Shown one piece after another: positions 29,657 to 38,001 of a stretch of DNA of 49,940 nucleotides (position 1 is its first letter; each line of letters begins with the position of its first letter). A model generated the notes under the pieces. The model was given only the letters and a program-made list of their open reading frames with translations. It was not told the DNA's origin and made no database searches. The stretch is from Verrucomicrobiia bacterium (lineage in GTDB: Bacteria; Verrucomicrobiota; Verrucomicrobiia; Limisphaerales; JADLHS01). Location of the stretch: the NCBI GenBank assembly GCA_026125285.1, contig JAHCLO010000039.1, positions 1-49,940 on the forward strand, read 5' to 3'. The position numbers and the translations under genes are program-made.

Positions 29657-29780
29657 AAATCCGAAGGGCGAACCCCGAAATCCGAAGTCCGAAGTCCGAA
29701 CGACGATCCCAATCGGCCATTCGGATTTCGAGTTTCGGGTTTCGGATTTGCTTTGGGATTCGTCATTCGGATTTCGGGTT
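29657..29780. repeat. Inverted TCCGAA/TTCGGA heptamer repeat cluster
   Basis: Repeated TCCGAAA/TCCGAAG units at 29657-29700 are followed by the inverse TTTCGGA/TTCGGGT units at 29720-29749 and 29766-29780. The arms can pair into a long imperfect hairpin. The cluster fills the gap between the regulator and kinase genes and supplies the last codons of the regulator (NPKSE). Confidence 0.7.
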
Positions 29781-30455
29781 CGCGCGAATGCGGTAGCCGA
29801 CGCCGCGGACGGTTTCGATGAGCTTTTCGGCGAACTCGCCGTCCACCTTTTTGCGCAGGCGCTGAATGTAAACATCCACGAGATTGGTGCCCGGGTCGAA
29901 ATGGTATTCCCAGACGCGCTCAGTGATTTCAACGCGGGTGAGCACGCGGCCCGGGGAGCGCAGGAGATGTTCGAGCAGGGAGAATTCGCGGGTGGTCAGT
30001 TCGATGGGTTGGCCGGCCCGGCTCACCTCGCGCGTGAGGAGATTCATCGTCAGATCCGCCACCGCCAGGATGCTCTGTGACTGACCGGTGGCCCGGCGCG
30101 TGACGGCGTGCAGCCGGGCGACGAGTTCTTCGATGTGAAACGGTTTGGTGAGGTAATCGTCCGCGCCGAGGTTGAGGCCCTCCAATCGCTCGTTCAACTC
30201 ACCGCGGGCCGTGAGCAGGATGACCGGCAGCGGCTGTTTGCGTTCGCGGAGCGTGCGCAGGACGCTCAGGCCGTCACGGCCCGGCAGCATGATGTCGAGA
30301 ATGGCGACGTCGTAAGGCCGGGTGGTTGCCAACGTCAGTCCCGCATCCCCGTCGTGCGCCACATCCACGACGAAACCCTGCGCTTCAAGCCCTTTGCGCA
30401 CGAAGGAGGCGATCTTCTTTTCGTCTTCGACAACCAGAATTTTCACCGGATGCAT
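29763..30455 (-). CDS. OmpR/PhoB-family response regulator
   Basis: A 230-residue regulator: receiver domain (KILVVEDEKKIASFVRKGLE, phospho-Asp in VAILDIMLPGRDG, conserved LLTARGE and DDYLTKPF) and a winged-helix DNA-binding domain (ELTTREFSLLEHLLRSPGRV, TNLVDVYIQRLRKKVD, TVRGVGYRI). All key residues are in place. The C-terminal residues after RIRA are encoded by the intergenic heptamer repeat, which suggests the repeat inserted into or extended the gene end. Cognate to the kinase at 28179-29648, with the CusR/QseB-type gene order regulator first. Confidence 0.93.
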   Translation of the reverse strand: MHPVKILVVEDEKKIASFVRKGLEAQGFVVDVAHDGDAGLTLATTRPYDVAILDIMLPGRDGLSVLRTLRERKQPLPVILLTARGELNERLEGLNLGADDYLTKPFHIEELVARLHAVTRRATGQSQSILAVADLTMNLLTREVSRAGQPIELTTREFSLLEHLLRSPGRVLTRVEITERVWEYHFDPGTNLVDVYIQRLRKKVDGEFAEKLIETVRGVGYRIRANPKSE

Positions 30456-30555
30456 TCCCTTCCAATTACAATCTTACTGGCGCGCCAAATTCGCAATCCA
30501 CGACACGCGGCCGTGTCAGAACCACCAGTCGCAACCGGCACGGAGGAGTGGGCGG

Positions 30556-30939
30556 CTATTTGCGCTCGTCCGCTGATATTATGCTTTGCGCGCGTTCAAA
30601 CGAGCCGATGTTGAACACGTTGGTGTAACCCAGTTCGCGCAATTCGTTTTCCGCAATCCCGCTGCGCCGTCCGGTGCGGCAATGCAACAGGATCATCTCG
30701 CTCTTGTTGGTAAACCGGGCAACAAATGTGGTCTTGACCTCATCGAGCGGGATGTTGATGACGTTGGTGATGCTGCTGTTCGCGAATTCCTGGGCGGTGC
30801 GCACATCCACGACTTTGACACCCTGCGCGACATACGCGCGGGCCTGGGCTTCTGACAATTCCGCGCGTGAACGAAGCGCGAAGGCGATCACGCCGAGGCC
30901 AAGCGCCAGCCAGATGAATTTGTTTGAAACTTTTGTCAT
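30556..30939 (-). CDS. Membrane-anchored rhodanese (second copy)
   Basis: A 127-residue protein with an N-terminal transmembrane anchor (residues 8-24) and one rhodanese domain: KVVDVRTAQEFANSSITNVINIP and the active-site loop HCRTGRRS. The C-terminus NVFNIGSFERAQSII parallels the 17158-17535 protein rather than classical rhodaneses. The start overlaps the Tll0287-like gene stop as ATGA, so translation is coupled. As the last gene after cydA-cydB and a haem lipoprotein it may supply sulfur or guard the bd oxidase from sulfide (inference). Confidence 0.85.
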   Translation of the reverse strand: MTKVSNKFIWLALGLGVIAFALRSRAELSEAQARAYVAQGVKVVDVRTAQEFANSSITNVINIPLDEVKTTFVARFTNKSEMILLHCRTGRRSGIAENELRELGYTNVFNIGSFERAQSIISADERK

Positions 30940-31592
30940 GGTGTTTGAGCCGCTGTTTGGGGTTCAGGATTGAGGGATCCCAGCGGAAAATCAATCCGCC
31001 ATGCGCCCCGCAATTGACCGAATCGGAAGCCGGTGGCTTGGTCCTGGGGATAATGTTGCCGGATGATTGCGAGGTCGGCGATGGAGATGTCGCGGCCCGG
31101 TTCACCGTGGCATTTCAGGCACAACTCATTGTTGATCACGATGGGCGCAAAGAATGTGGCCTGACCCGACACCAGATTCGTCGCGAACGGGGCGGGCGGA
31201 TTGGTGGTGGTGATCAGCGCAGCTTCAAAGGCCTGGAGCACGGCCAGTTCCTCCGCGTCGGCTTTGGCGGTTGGGTTGCGGGGTTTGTGGGTGACGCGTT
31301 TCAGGGTGACACCGTGCTTTTCGGCCATGCTGGCGGTGAGGGGCGAAGCGGCCAGCGAACAGAATGGCAACGCGTTGCTCACACCGCCGGATTGGATCGC
31401 GGATTGCAGATTGGCGCTGAGCAGCGCGAAGGTTTCGGCAGCGACGGCTTTGCCCCGTTTGATCGCCGCGTCTTGAACCGCGACCGCGAGGGCGGCCGGC
31501 GGAGCGTTGGCCCCGGGCGCGGACTCCCGCGACGCCGGCGAACAGCCGACCAGGCACAGCAATGGAATGAAGAGCCAAATTCTCATAGTCAT
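30936..31592 (-). CDS. Tll0287-like (DUF3365) haem-binding lipoprotein
   Basis: A 218-residue lipoprotein: signal with lipobox LVGC (residues 14-17), then a Tll0287-like domain. Landmarks are the NALPFCSLAASPLT segment, KRVTHKPRNPTAKAD, NNELCLKCHGEPG with the CxxCH c-type haem site (about residue 157) and the ending GQLRGAWRIDFP. The domain is a periplasmic c-type haem sensor fold known from kinases and free-standing proteins. It follows cydB by 62 bases and is coupled to a rhodanese, suggesting redox sensing for the oxidase operon. The 37113-37742 protein is a close paralogue. Confidence 0.88.
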   Translation of the reverse strand: MTMRIWLFIPLLCLVGCSPASRESAPGANAPPAALAVAVQDAAIKRGKAVAAETFALLSANLQSAIQSGGVSNALPFCSLAASPLTASMAEKHGVTLKRVTHKPRNPTAKADAEELAVLQAFEAALITTTNPPAPFATNLVSGQATFFAPIVINNELCLKCHGEPGRDISIADLAIIRQHYPQDQATGFRFGQLRGAWRIDFPLGSLNPEPQTAAQTP

Positions 31593-31654
31593 GTCATCGC
31601 CTGAATTGAACCGCGACGGCCAGTTCCGTCACAAGCCAAACCGGTTGTCCGGGT

Positions 31655-32686
31655 TCAATAGCTCATTTTGTCCAACTTCACCTTGCCGCGGAAAATCCAG
31701 TAGATGCTCACCGTGTAGGCCAGCACGATGGGCACGCCGATGAGCGCGATGGTCAGCATGATGCCGAGCGTTTTCTGCGACGAGGCGGCGTTGTGGATGG
31801 TGAGGCTGTTGGCCGCCACGGGATTGCTCAGGACGAGGTTTGGATACATTTCGAGGCCGAACAGCGTCATCATGGCGATCATCGCCACGCACGAGGAGAT
31901 GAAGGCGCGGCCGTCGCGGCGTTTGGAGACCTCGCGCGGGATGTTGGCGATGGCCAGCATGTTCACCAGGGCGATGCTGAACAGCCACGGATTCTCCCGC
32001 AACCGCGCCGCCATGTGCGGCACGTAAATGAGCGTGGCCATGGTCATGGTGGCGTAGCAGATGATGAAGAAGATGATGGTGTGATTGATCCAGCCCCGCA
32101 GCTTCTGTTGGAGTTCGCCCTCGGTTTTCATCACGGCGTAAATCGCGCCGTGCATCATGAACAGGGAGACGGTGGTGACTCCGAGCAGGATCGGATACGG
32201 CCCGAGCAGCGTCCAGAAGGTGCCGGCGTATTCGCCGCGCTCGTCAATCGGCACGCCCCACGCGATATTGCCCATCGCCACCCCGATGAGAAAGCTCGAC
32301 AAAATGCTGCCGCCGGCGAATCCGATGTCCCACATCTGCCGCCACCAGCGCATGGGCTGTTTGCTGCGGAACTCGATGGCGACCGCGCGAAAGATCAGCG
32401 CGACCAGCAGCAGCACGAAGGCGAAATAGAACCCGGAAAAAACCGTGGCATACACGTTCGGGAACGCGGCGAAGAGCGCCCCACCCCCCGTGACCAGCCA
32501 GACCTCGTTGCCGTCCCAGACCGGGCCGATGGCGTTGAGCAGGATGCGGCGGTCCTCGTCCTTCTTCGTGAACAGATGCAGCGCGCCGACGCCGAGGTCG
32601 AAGCCATCCAGCATTGCGTAGCCGGTGAACAGCACGCCGATGAGCAAGAACCAGACGGTGTTGAGATCAAGAGCGCCGTAGTTCAT
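31655..32686 (-). CDS. cydB: Cytochrome bd ubiquinol oxidase subunit II
   Basis: A 343-residue protein with about 8-9 transmembrane helices. The start carries the CydB signature WFLLIGVLFTGYAMLDGFDLGVG, followed by IGPVWDGNEVWLVTGGGALFAAFP and YWIFRGKV at the end. It forms the heterodimer with CydA in the inner membrane. The start overlaps the cydA stop as ATGA, so the two are coupled. The length is within the normal 330-380 range. Confidence 0.95.
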   Translation of the reverse strand: MNYGALDLNTVWFLLIGVLFTGYAMLDGFDLGVGALHLFTKKDEDRRILLNAIGPVWDGNEVWLVTGGGALFAAFPNVYATVFSGFYFAFVLLLVALIFRAVAIEFRSKQPMRWWRQMWDIGFAGGSILSSFLIGVAMGNIAWGVPIDERGEYAGTFWTLLGPYPILLGVTTVSLFMMHGAIYAVMKTEGELQQKLRGWINHTIIFFIICYATMTMATLIYVPHMAARLRENPWLFSIALVNMLAIANIPREVSKRRDGRAFISSCVAMIAMMTLFGLEMYPNLVLSNPVAANSLTIHNAASSQKTLGIMLTIALIGVPIVLAYTVSIYWIFRGKVKLDKMSY

Positions 32687-34053
32687 GCGCGATGTCCTCC
32701 CAGCGACTCGGCCAGTTTGCCGGTGGGCTTCAAATCCGCCTCATCCGGCCCGTGTTGAATCTTGTCGTTCAACAGATAGACGAACACAGCGAACAACAGC
32801 AGGTAGATGAACGTGAACAAGACCAACGAGCCCAGCACGGCGTTCGCCGTCACCACCGCCGACAAGCCCTCCGAAGTCCGCATCAGGCCGTAAACAATCC
32901 ACGGCTGACGGCCCATTTCGGCGGCAAACCAGCCGGCTTGATTGGCGATCTGCGGCCCGAGCACGGAAAACACCAGCAGCCAGAGCATCCATCGCTTTTC
33001 AAACAGGATGCCGCGCCAACAGAAGAACGCTCCGCCAACCGCCAGCCCTATCATCGCGAACCCAATGCCCACCATCAGGTGATACAATTGGAACACGCGC
33101 TGAACCGGCGGACGATCTTCCGGCGGGAATTCGTTCAGGCCGATGACGGGTTTGCTCGCGTCGCCGTGCGTGAGGTAACTCAACATTCCCGGAATGGCCG
33201 GCCCGTGAACGCTCTCGTTCTTCTCATCCACCCAGCCAAACAACACGAGCGGCGCGTTCGTGGTCGTTTCATACAGGCCCTCGAACGCCGCCAGCTTGGC
33301 CGGCTGATTCTTTGCCACGCCGATGGCGCTGTCGTGCCCGCTGACCAGCGACAGCAACGACGCCACCAGCCCCACGCCCAGGCCGACGCGCATCGAGTGT
33401 TTGGCGAACTCGACGTGCTTATTCTTCAGCAGATACCACGCACTGACGCTCACGACGAGAAACGCGCCCGCCTGCCAGCAGCCGCACAAGGTGTGAAACA
33501 GCCGGTCCATCGAGGAAGGATTGAACACCATCGCCCAGAAATCCGTGATCTCGGCGCGCGGACCGTTGGCGGTTTCGACGATGTGATAGCCCGCGGGCGT
33601 CTGCATCCAGGAATTGGCCACCACGATCCAGATGGCGCTGAAGTGCGCGCCGAGACAGACCATGCACGTGGAGAAAAAGTGCATCTTGCGTCCGACCTTG
33701 TCCCAACCAAACAACAGCACGGCAAGAAAACCGGATTCGAGAAAGAACGCGAAAATCCCCTCCGCCGCGAGGGCGCTGCCGAAGACATCGCCGACGAACC
33801 GCGAGTAGGTCGCCCAATTCGTGCCGAACTCGAACTCCATCACAATGCCCGTCGCCACGCCGATCGCGAACGTGAGCGCGAAGACCCTGGTCCAAAACCG
33901 CGCCATCTGGTGGTAAAGCGGGTTCTTGGTCTTCAGCCACATCGCCTCGATGATGACCAGTATAACGCCCAGGCCAATGCTTAATGGCGGGTAGATGTAA
34001 TGAAACGAGATCGTCGCGGCAAACTGGATGCGAGATAGCGTAAGGACATCCAT
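32683..34053 (-). CDS. cydA: Cytochrome bd ubiquinol oxidase subunit I
   Basis: A 456-residue, nine-helix catalytic subunit that oxidises quinol and reduces oxygen. Visible are ISFHYIYPPLSIGL with the N-terminal haem-ligand His, EFEFGTNWATYSRFVGDVFG, the haem-ligand His in DRLFHTLCGCWQAG and GRQPWIVYG. It is shorter than E. coli CydA (522) because the quinol loop is the short type (S-class). It supports respiration at low oxygen and tolerates NO and sulfide. It is 34 bases downstream of a ZIP transporter gene and is probably co-transcribed with it. Confidence 0.95.
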   Translation of the reverse strand: MDVLTLSRIQFAATISFHYIYPPLSIGLGVILVIIEAMWLKTKNPLYHQMARFWTRVFALTFAIGVATGIVMEFEFGTNWATYSRFVGDVFGSALAAEGIFAFFLESGFLAVLLFGWDKVGRKMHFFSTCMVCLGAHFSAIWIVVANSWMQTPAGYHIVETANGPRAEITDFWAMVFNPSSMDRLFHTLCGCWQAGAFLVVSVSAWYLLKNKHVEFAKHSMRVGLGVGLVASLLSLVSGHDSAIGVAKNQPAKLAAFEGLYETTTNAPLVLFGWVDEKNESVHGPAIPGMLSYLTHGDASKPVIGLNEFPPEDRPPVQRVFQLYHLMVGIGFAMIGLAVGGAFFCWRGILFEKRWMLWLLVFSVLGPQIANQAGWFAAEMGRQPWIVYGLMRTSEGLSAVVTANAVLGSLVLFTFIYLLLFAVFVYLLNDKIQHGPDEADLKPTGKLAESLGGHRA

Positions 34054-34087
34054 AGCGCACCCGGATTACCCGATTGCCTCCGCTCGG

Positions 34088-34975
34088 TCAATGAGTATGC
34101 ACGGGCAACTCGGACCCGGGCCCGGCGTGATCATGCTCCGCATGGGCAAAGTAGTTGATGGCCACCGCCACCGCCAATCCCGCCCCCAACGCGATGGAGA
34201 GCAGGACCCGATCATGAGAATGGAACTGCAGTTCAGGCAGCAAGTCCGCGCAGGCGATGCACAGGAAGGTGCCGGCACAAAACGCCAGAGCGGCGCCCAA
34301 CCACACGGGATGAGCGTCGGCCAGTGGCGCGCCGCCCAGGAAGAACAGCAACGCACCCACCGGTGTCACCAGGGCAAATCCGAGATTGATGAGATAAACC
34401 AGTTTGCGCGGAGCGTGACTGGCCGCCATGAGCGTCGTGATGGCCAGCGCGGAAAACGGTTTGTGCAAAATCACCGCCAGGGCGGTCCCCAATCCCAGCG
34501 CGCCGCTGTGGCCGCCCGCGACCGCCATTACCGCCGCCGCCAGTGCCAGGCCATCGAAGATGGAGTGCAGCGACAAACCCACCGCCACCCCCACCCAACC
34601 CAGCGGACTGGCGGCCGGTTCACTCGGCGCTTCGCCCGGATGGTGATGATGTCCACAAGCCGACGCTGGCTGACCCTCCTCAACATCGTGATGATGAAAC
34701 GGGAGAAACCGTTGCAGGAGGAACATCACGAGGAAACCGGCCATCATCCACGCGGCAGATTTCTCCACAGAGTGTAATTCCAGCGTGGCATGAGGCAGCA
34801 ACCCCAGCAACGCCAGGCCAAGCATCAGCCCCGCCACAAAGCTGACCGCAAGTTGCAGCCGTGTATGCGTCAAACGCACCAGCATAGGGAGCCAGCCGCC
34901 GGCCAGTGCCGCCACCAGCGCGGCGCCGCAATACAGGGTCAGCATCAGTTTTGGAGACTCAAGAATATCAGCCAT
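34088..34975 (-). CDS. ZIP-family divalent metal transporter
   Basis: A 295-residue membrane protein with about 8 helices. ATG 34975 (MADILESPKLMLTLYCG) is preferred over an upstream GTG-type extension. It has the variable histidine-rich loop between TM3 and TM4 (FHHHD ... CGHHHHPGE, about residues 92-112), the TM4 motif GLSLHSIFDGLALAAAV and the TM5 motif AVILHKPFSALAI, in which the usual HKxPE appears as HKPFS. The tail has HAEHDHAG. It probably brings in zinc or iron. It precedes cydA and may supply iron for haem or respond to the same signal. Confidence 0.85.
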   Translation of the reverse strand: MADILESPKLMLTLYCGAALVAALAGGWLPMLVRLTHTRLQLAVSFVAGLMLGLALLGLLPHATLELHSVEKSAAWMMAGFLVMFLLQRFLPFHHHDVEEGQPASACGHHHHPGEAPSEPAASPLGWVGVAVGLSLHSIFDGLALAAAVMAVAGGHSGALGLGTALAVILHKPFSALAITTLMAASHAPRKLVYLINLGFALVTPVGALLFFLGGAPLADAHPVWLGAALAFCAGTFLCIACADLLPELQFHSHDRVLLSIALGAGLAVAVAINYFAHAEHDHAGPGSELPVHTH

Positions 34976-35158
34976 AGCCTTTGGATGCGGACGCCATCTC
35001 GCACTGGCCGGCGCCGCACGCAAATCGTGTTTCATCCTCACCACTCCGGCAAGCCCGAATGTCAGGTGGCAGAGAAATCATGTTGAGCGAAGGCCGTCAA
35101 AGTAGCTTCTCAAGTCAAAGCCGTTGACGCCAAGCTGCCCAGCGTCAATCCCCTCGCG

Positions 35159-36316
35159 TTACTCCCCTGCCTCCGCCAGGGCCTGGGTGAAATCCTCCAG
35201 CAAGTCTTCCACGTCCTCAATCCCAACTGATACACGCACGAGGCCGTCGCTGATGCCGGCACGCAGGCGTTCAGCGGGCGTCATCAGGCGATGCGAGGTG
35301 CGACTGGGAATGCAAATGAGGCTCTCCACCCCACCGAGACTCAACGCCGGCATGACCACGCGCAGGCGGCTCAGGAGGCGGTCTGCCTGGGCTGGATTAC
35401 GCAACTCGAAGGAGAACATTCCCCCAAAGCCGCGCATCTGCCGCGCCGCGATGGCGTGGTCGGGATGATCGGGGAGACCGGGATAATTCACGCGGGCGAC
35501 GGCAGGGTGCGTTTGGAGAAAACGGGCGAGGCGGCCGGCGTTTTCATTGTGTTGACGAACCCGCAAGGCCAGGGTCTTCAAGCCGCGTTCGAGTTGGTAG
35601 CAGGAGTGCGCGTCCAACATGCCGCCGAGGTTGGTGGCCCCTTCAGCGAGCCGGCGAATTACTGCGCTGGAGGACACCACCACCCCGGCATTCACGTCGC
35701 TGTGGCCATTCAAATACTTCGTGGCGCTGTGAATCACAGCGTCAAAACCCAGGGAGATGGGGTTCTGGTTAATTGGCGTCGCGAAGGTGTTGTCAATGAC
35801 AGTCAAGATACCCTTCTCGCGACCGAGTCTCGCAACCGCCGCGAGGTCCACACAGCGGAGCAGCGGATTGGACGGAGACTCAATGTAGGCCAGCCGGGTG
35901 TTTGGCTGAAGCGCAGCGGCGAAGTCGTCAGCGTCGCGGCTGAAGGAGATTTCGATCCCGAAGCGAACGAGTTCCCGGGTCACCAATTGGTGCGTGCCAC
36001 CGTAAAGGTCCGCTTGAAATATGGCGTGATCACCAGGCTTCAGAAACGCAAAGAGCAGCGTGGAAATCACGGCCATGCCCGAACCGAACACCAAGGCGTC
36101 CTCCCCCTGTTCCAGCGCCGCGAGCTTGCAAGCAATCACGCGCTGATTGGGCGTGTTGAAATAGCGCGGATAGATGTTTTCATTGGCCGGATTCGGATAG
36201 GCGTAAGCCGTGGAAGTGAAGATGGGGCTGCACGCACCGCCGGTGGCTTTATCCAAGTGGGTGCCGGCGTGCAGGCAAAGGGTGGACAGACGTAGCGAAC
36301 GGGCAGAAGGCATCAT
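35159..36316 (-). CDS. PLP-dependent trans-sulfuration enzyme (cystathionine gamma-synthase/lyase or methionine gamma-lyase family)
   Basis: A 385-residue Cys/Met metabolism enzyme. Visible: RLSTLCLHAGTHLDKATGG at the N-terminus, YPRYFNTPN, the PLP-phosphate region GEDALVFGSGMAVIS, PLP-stacking YGGTHQ, ESPSNP, the Asp in VIDNTFATP, and PLP-lysine in HSATKYLNGHSD. The C-terminal half has LGGVESLICIPSRTSH and RVSVGIEDVEDLLEDF. The exact reaction cannot be told from motifs alone. It follows the DGC-domain gene by 34 bases, so a shared sulfur-metabolism unit is likely. Confidence 0.9.
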   Translation of the reverse strand: MMPSARSLRLSTLCLHAGTHLDKATGGACSPIFTSTAYAYPNPANENIYPRYFNTPNQRVIACKLAALEQGEDALVFGSGMAVISTLLFAFLKPGDHAIFQADLYGGTHQLVTRELVRFGIEISFSRDADDFAAALQPNTRLAYIESPSNPLLRCVDLAAVARLGREKGILTVIDNTFATPINQNPISLGFDAVIHSATKYLNGHSDVNAGVVVSSSAVIRRLAEGATNLGGMLDAHSCYQLERGLKTLALRVRQHNENAGRLARFLQTHPAVARVNYPGLPDHPDHAIAARQMRGFGGMFSFELRNPAQADRLLSRLRVVMPALSLGGVESLICIPSRTSHRLMTPAERLRAGISDGLVRVSVGIEDVEDLLEDFTQALAEAGE

Positions 36317-36350
36317 GACGCGCGAGTATGGAAGGCGGTGGCTTTACCCG

Positions 36351-36818
36351 TCAAGGGCAGGACTTTCGGGAGGCTTCACTTGCATTGCTTTCCGGCAAAT
36401 CGGCCTGGGGGCTGGCACATTCGCAGGATTCACTGTGCTTGGCCGACCGGTTCACAGGAAGCTCCGGATCCTCCAGGATGTGTTGCAGCACGCGCGCGGC
36501 GTCGTGAGGATCGAAATCCTCGTGCTTCCGTTTTTCGACGGAGAGCTTGCTGAGATCGTAGTGCTTGTCCGCCGTGAGGCCGTGCCGTTTGAGAATCTGC
36601 GCCGCACATTGCAGCGGGCAGCCGTCCAGCGCGATGATCGGTCGTCCAGATTGGGCGGTTCGCACCAGGGGTTTAACGTCCCCGCCCACACCCGCGATGC
36701 AGGACATCTCGGCGACCTTCATGCGATCCAGTTTGACAGCAAGGTGATTGGCCATTTGCGCCGCGCTTGAAGCGCCGGAGCAGGCATAAACCAAGGGCAG
36801 TTTCCGGTTGTGGTCCAC
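36351..36818 (-). CDS. Putative zinc-binding protein (DGC domain)
   Basis: A 155-residue cytoplasmic protein of the DGC/PF08859 type: LVYACSGASSAAQMANHLA, EMSCIAGVGGDVK and the name-giving ALDGCPLQCA motif, then LKRHGL. Conserved cysteines sit in CSG, C-x-AG and CPLQC. The C-terminal 30 residues add SCECAS and a final CP. The start is uncertain: GTG 36818 (VDHNRKLPLVY) fits family length, TTG 36878 would add 20 unconserved residues. Proteins of this family often sit near molybdenum, sulfur or metal-resistance genes. The gene precedes the PLP enzyme. Confidence 0.75.
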   Translation of the reverse strand: MDHNRKLPLVYACSGASSAAQMANHLAVKLDRMKVAEMSCIAGVGGDVKPLVRTAQSGRPIIALDGCPLQCAAQILKRHGLTADKHYDLSKLSVEKRKHEDFDPHDAARVLQHILEDPELPVNRSAKHSESCECASPQADLPESNASEASRKSCP

Positions 36819-37112
36819 AGCGACCAAGCGTGACCAGGCCGGGAATCCATGTCCAGTCCATCCTCTGGCACTCGCCAATTGTGAATTCTACAGCGCGAGG
36901 AATCGTGACCGCGGGGCGCGTGGTCTCTCCAAGCCGCACGTTTCACTCCGCACCAAACGTCAGCAACGAGAAGCGTGCGTCTGGTTTGGGGTCAGCGTAG
37001 CGCGGGCGTCCTCGCCAACGAACTCGCATACCATCCAGGTGCAAGAAGTCGCGGCTCTTCCTTCCGCCGGCTGCCAGCCGCCGGTATCTCAAACCGCCGC
37101 GAACCTTCCGGA

Positions 37113-37742
37113 CTAATTGCGATGGAGTTGGGCGACCGGCAAATCAACGCGCCACGCGCCGCGGAAGTCACCCAACCGAAAGCCGGTGGCCCGATCTTGT
37201 GGATACAGCCGTTGAATGATTGCGAGATCCTCCGGCGCGATGTCCACACCGGGTTCACCATGGCATTTCAGGCAGAGTTCATTGTTCAATACAATCGGCG
37301 CAAAGTAACTGAGGGTGGCTGCGTTGAGATTGGTCACCACTGGCGCCGGCGGATTGGTCTCGACCCCGGACGTCCGGAAGTGGTCCAAGATGGTTGACTC
37401 CACTCCGTCGGCGCGATTGACCGGGTTCCGCGGCTTGTGCGTCAGGCGGCGAATCGCGACGCCATGCTTGCCGGCCAAACGGGTGGTAAGCGGCAAAGCG
37501 GCGACGGAGCAAAATGGCAATGCGTTGCTGACACCGCCCGACCTTATCGCTGACTGCAAATTGGAACTTAACAAGCTGAACGTTTCCGCAACAATGACCT
37601 GCCCTTGTTGCAGTGCCGCAGCGTGTTGCTCCAAGGACAATGGCGACGGCAAGGGCGACTCGGTTACTTCGGTCGCCGGCCGGCAACTGGTGCCGCCGAG
37701 AATCAACAAAAGGGGCAAGAAGATCAACGCGGCTGGCTTCAT
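37113..37742 (-). CDS. Tll0287-like (DUF3365) haem-binding lipoprotein (second copy)
   Basis: A 209-residue lipoprotein; ATG 37742 starts the signal (MKPAALIFLPLLLILGGTSC, lipobox Cys at about 20). It shares with the 30936-31592 protein SNLQSAI-SGGVSNALPFCS, LTHKPRNPVNRAD, NNELCLKCHGEPG (CxxCH haem site) and FRGAWRVDLP. The start lies one base after the stop of the anti-sigma gene, so they are translated together. That suggests the haem protein belongs to the same signalling unit, perhaps as a redox sensor for the anti-sigma factor (inference). Confidence 0.87.
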   Translation of the reverse strand: MKPAALIFLPLLLILGGTSCRPATEVTESPLPSPLSLEQHAAALQQGQVIVAETFSLLSSNLQSAIRSGGVSNALPFCSVAALPLTTRLAGKHGVAIRRLTHKPRNPVNRADGVESTILDHFRTSGVETNPPAPVVTNLNAATLSYFAPIVLNNELCLKCHGEPGVDIAPEDLAIIQRLYPQDRATGFRLGDFRGAWRVDLPVAQLHRN

Positions 37743-37743
37743 A

Positions 37744-37983
37744 TCACAAGTGTTGCTCCTGCCACTTCTGGCGCACCACGGCGTGGAGCCGTTCGCGAAA
37801 CTCCAGCGGCATTTCGCACGGTTGGCCATTGCGGTAGAGGGTGATGGTCCTACGGATGTTGTCCACGACCACCTGGCAGGGATTGCAGGCGGCCATGTGT
37901 TTCTCGAATTCTTCGCACAGGCCGGGATCTACCGTACCATCCACGTATTCATTCAGCAGCTTGAGTAGTTCTTCGCACTTCAT
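37744..37983 (-). CDS. Zinc-binding anti-sigma factor-like protein (orphan)
   Basis: A 79-residue cytoplasmic protein opening MKCEELLKLLNEYVDGTVDP and carrying EFEKHMAACNPCQVVVDNI, the H-x3-C-x2-C zinc motif of ZAS-type anti-sigma factors, plus an amphipathic C-terminal helix (LHAVVRQKWQEQ). It has no membrane helix, so it would be a soluble ZAS. Sigma-factor genes normally sit directly upstream, but none is found in the window. A TGTAAC-N15-GGCTC site lies just upstream, with only about 8-10 bases of leader. Confidence 0.8.
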   Translation of the reverse strand: MKCEELLKLLNEYVDGTVDPGLCEEFEKHMAACNPCQVVVDNIRRTITLYRNGQPCEMPLEFRERLHAVVRQKWQEQHL

Positions 37984-38001
37984 AGCGTCTCGAGTGGTTA
38001 C

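Noticed and set aside
29649..29720. Longer start for the histidine kinase
   Set aside because: The extra residues are encoded by the TCCGAA repeat; the ATG at 29648 opens the first membrane helix.
29657..29780. CRISPR array
   Set aside because: Units are 7-8 bases without regular unique spacers, and arms are inverted rather than all direct.
27981..30080. Plus-strand open frame of about 700 codons
   Set aside because: It is antisense to the restriction remnant, the histidine kinase and part of the regulator, with no family motif.
31793..33984. Long plus-strand open frames opposite cydA and cydB
   Set aside because: They are shadows of clearly recognised cytochrome bd genes, with histidine- and arginine-rich translations.
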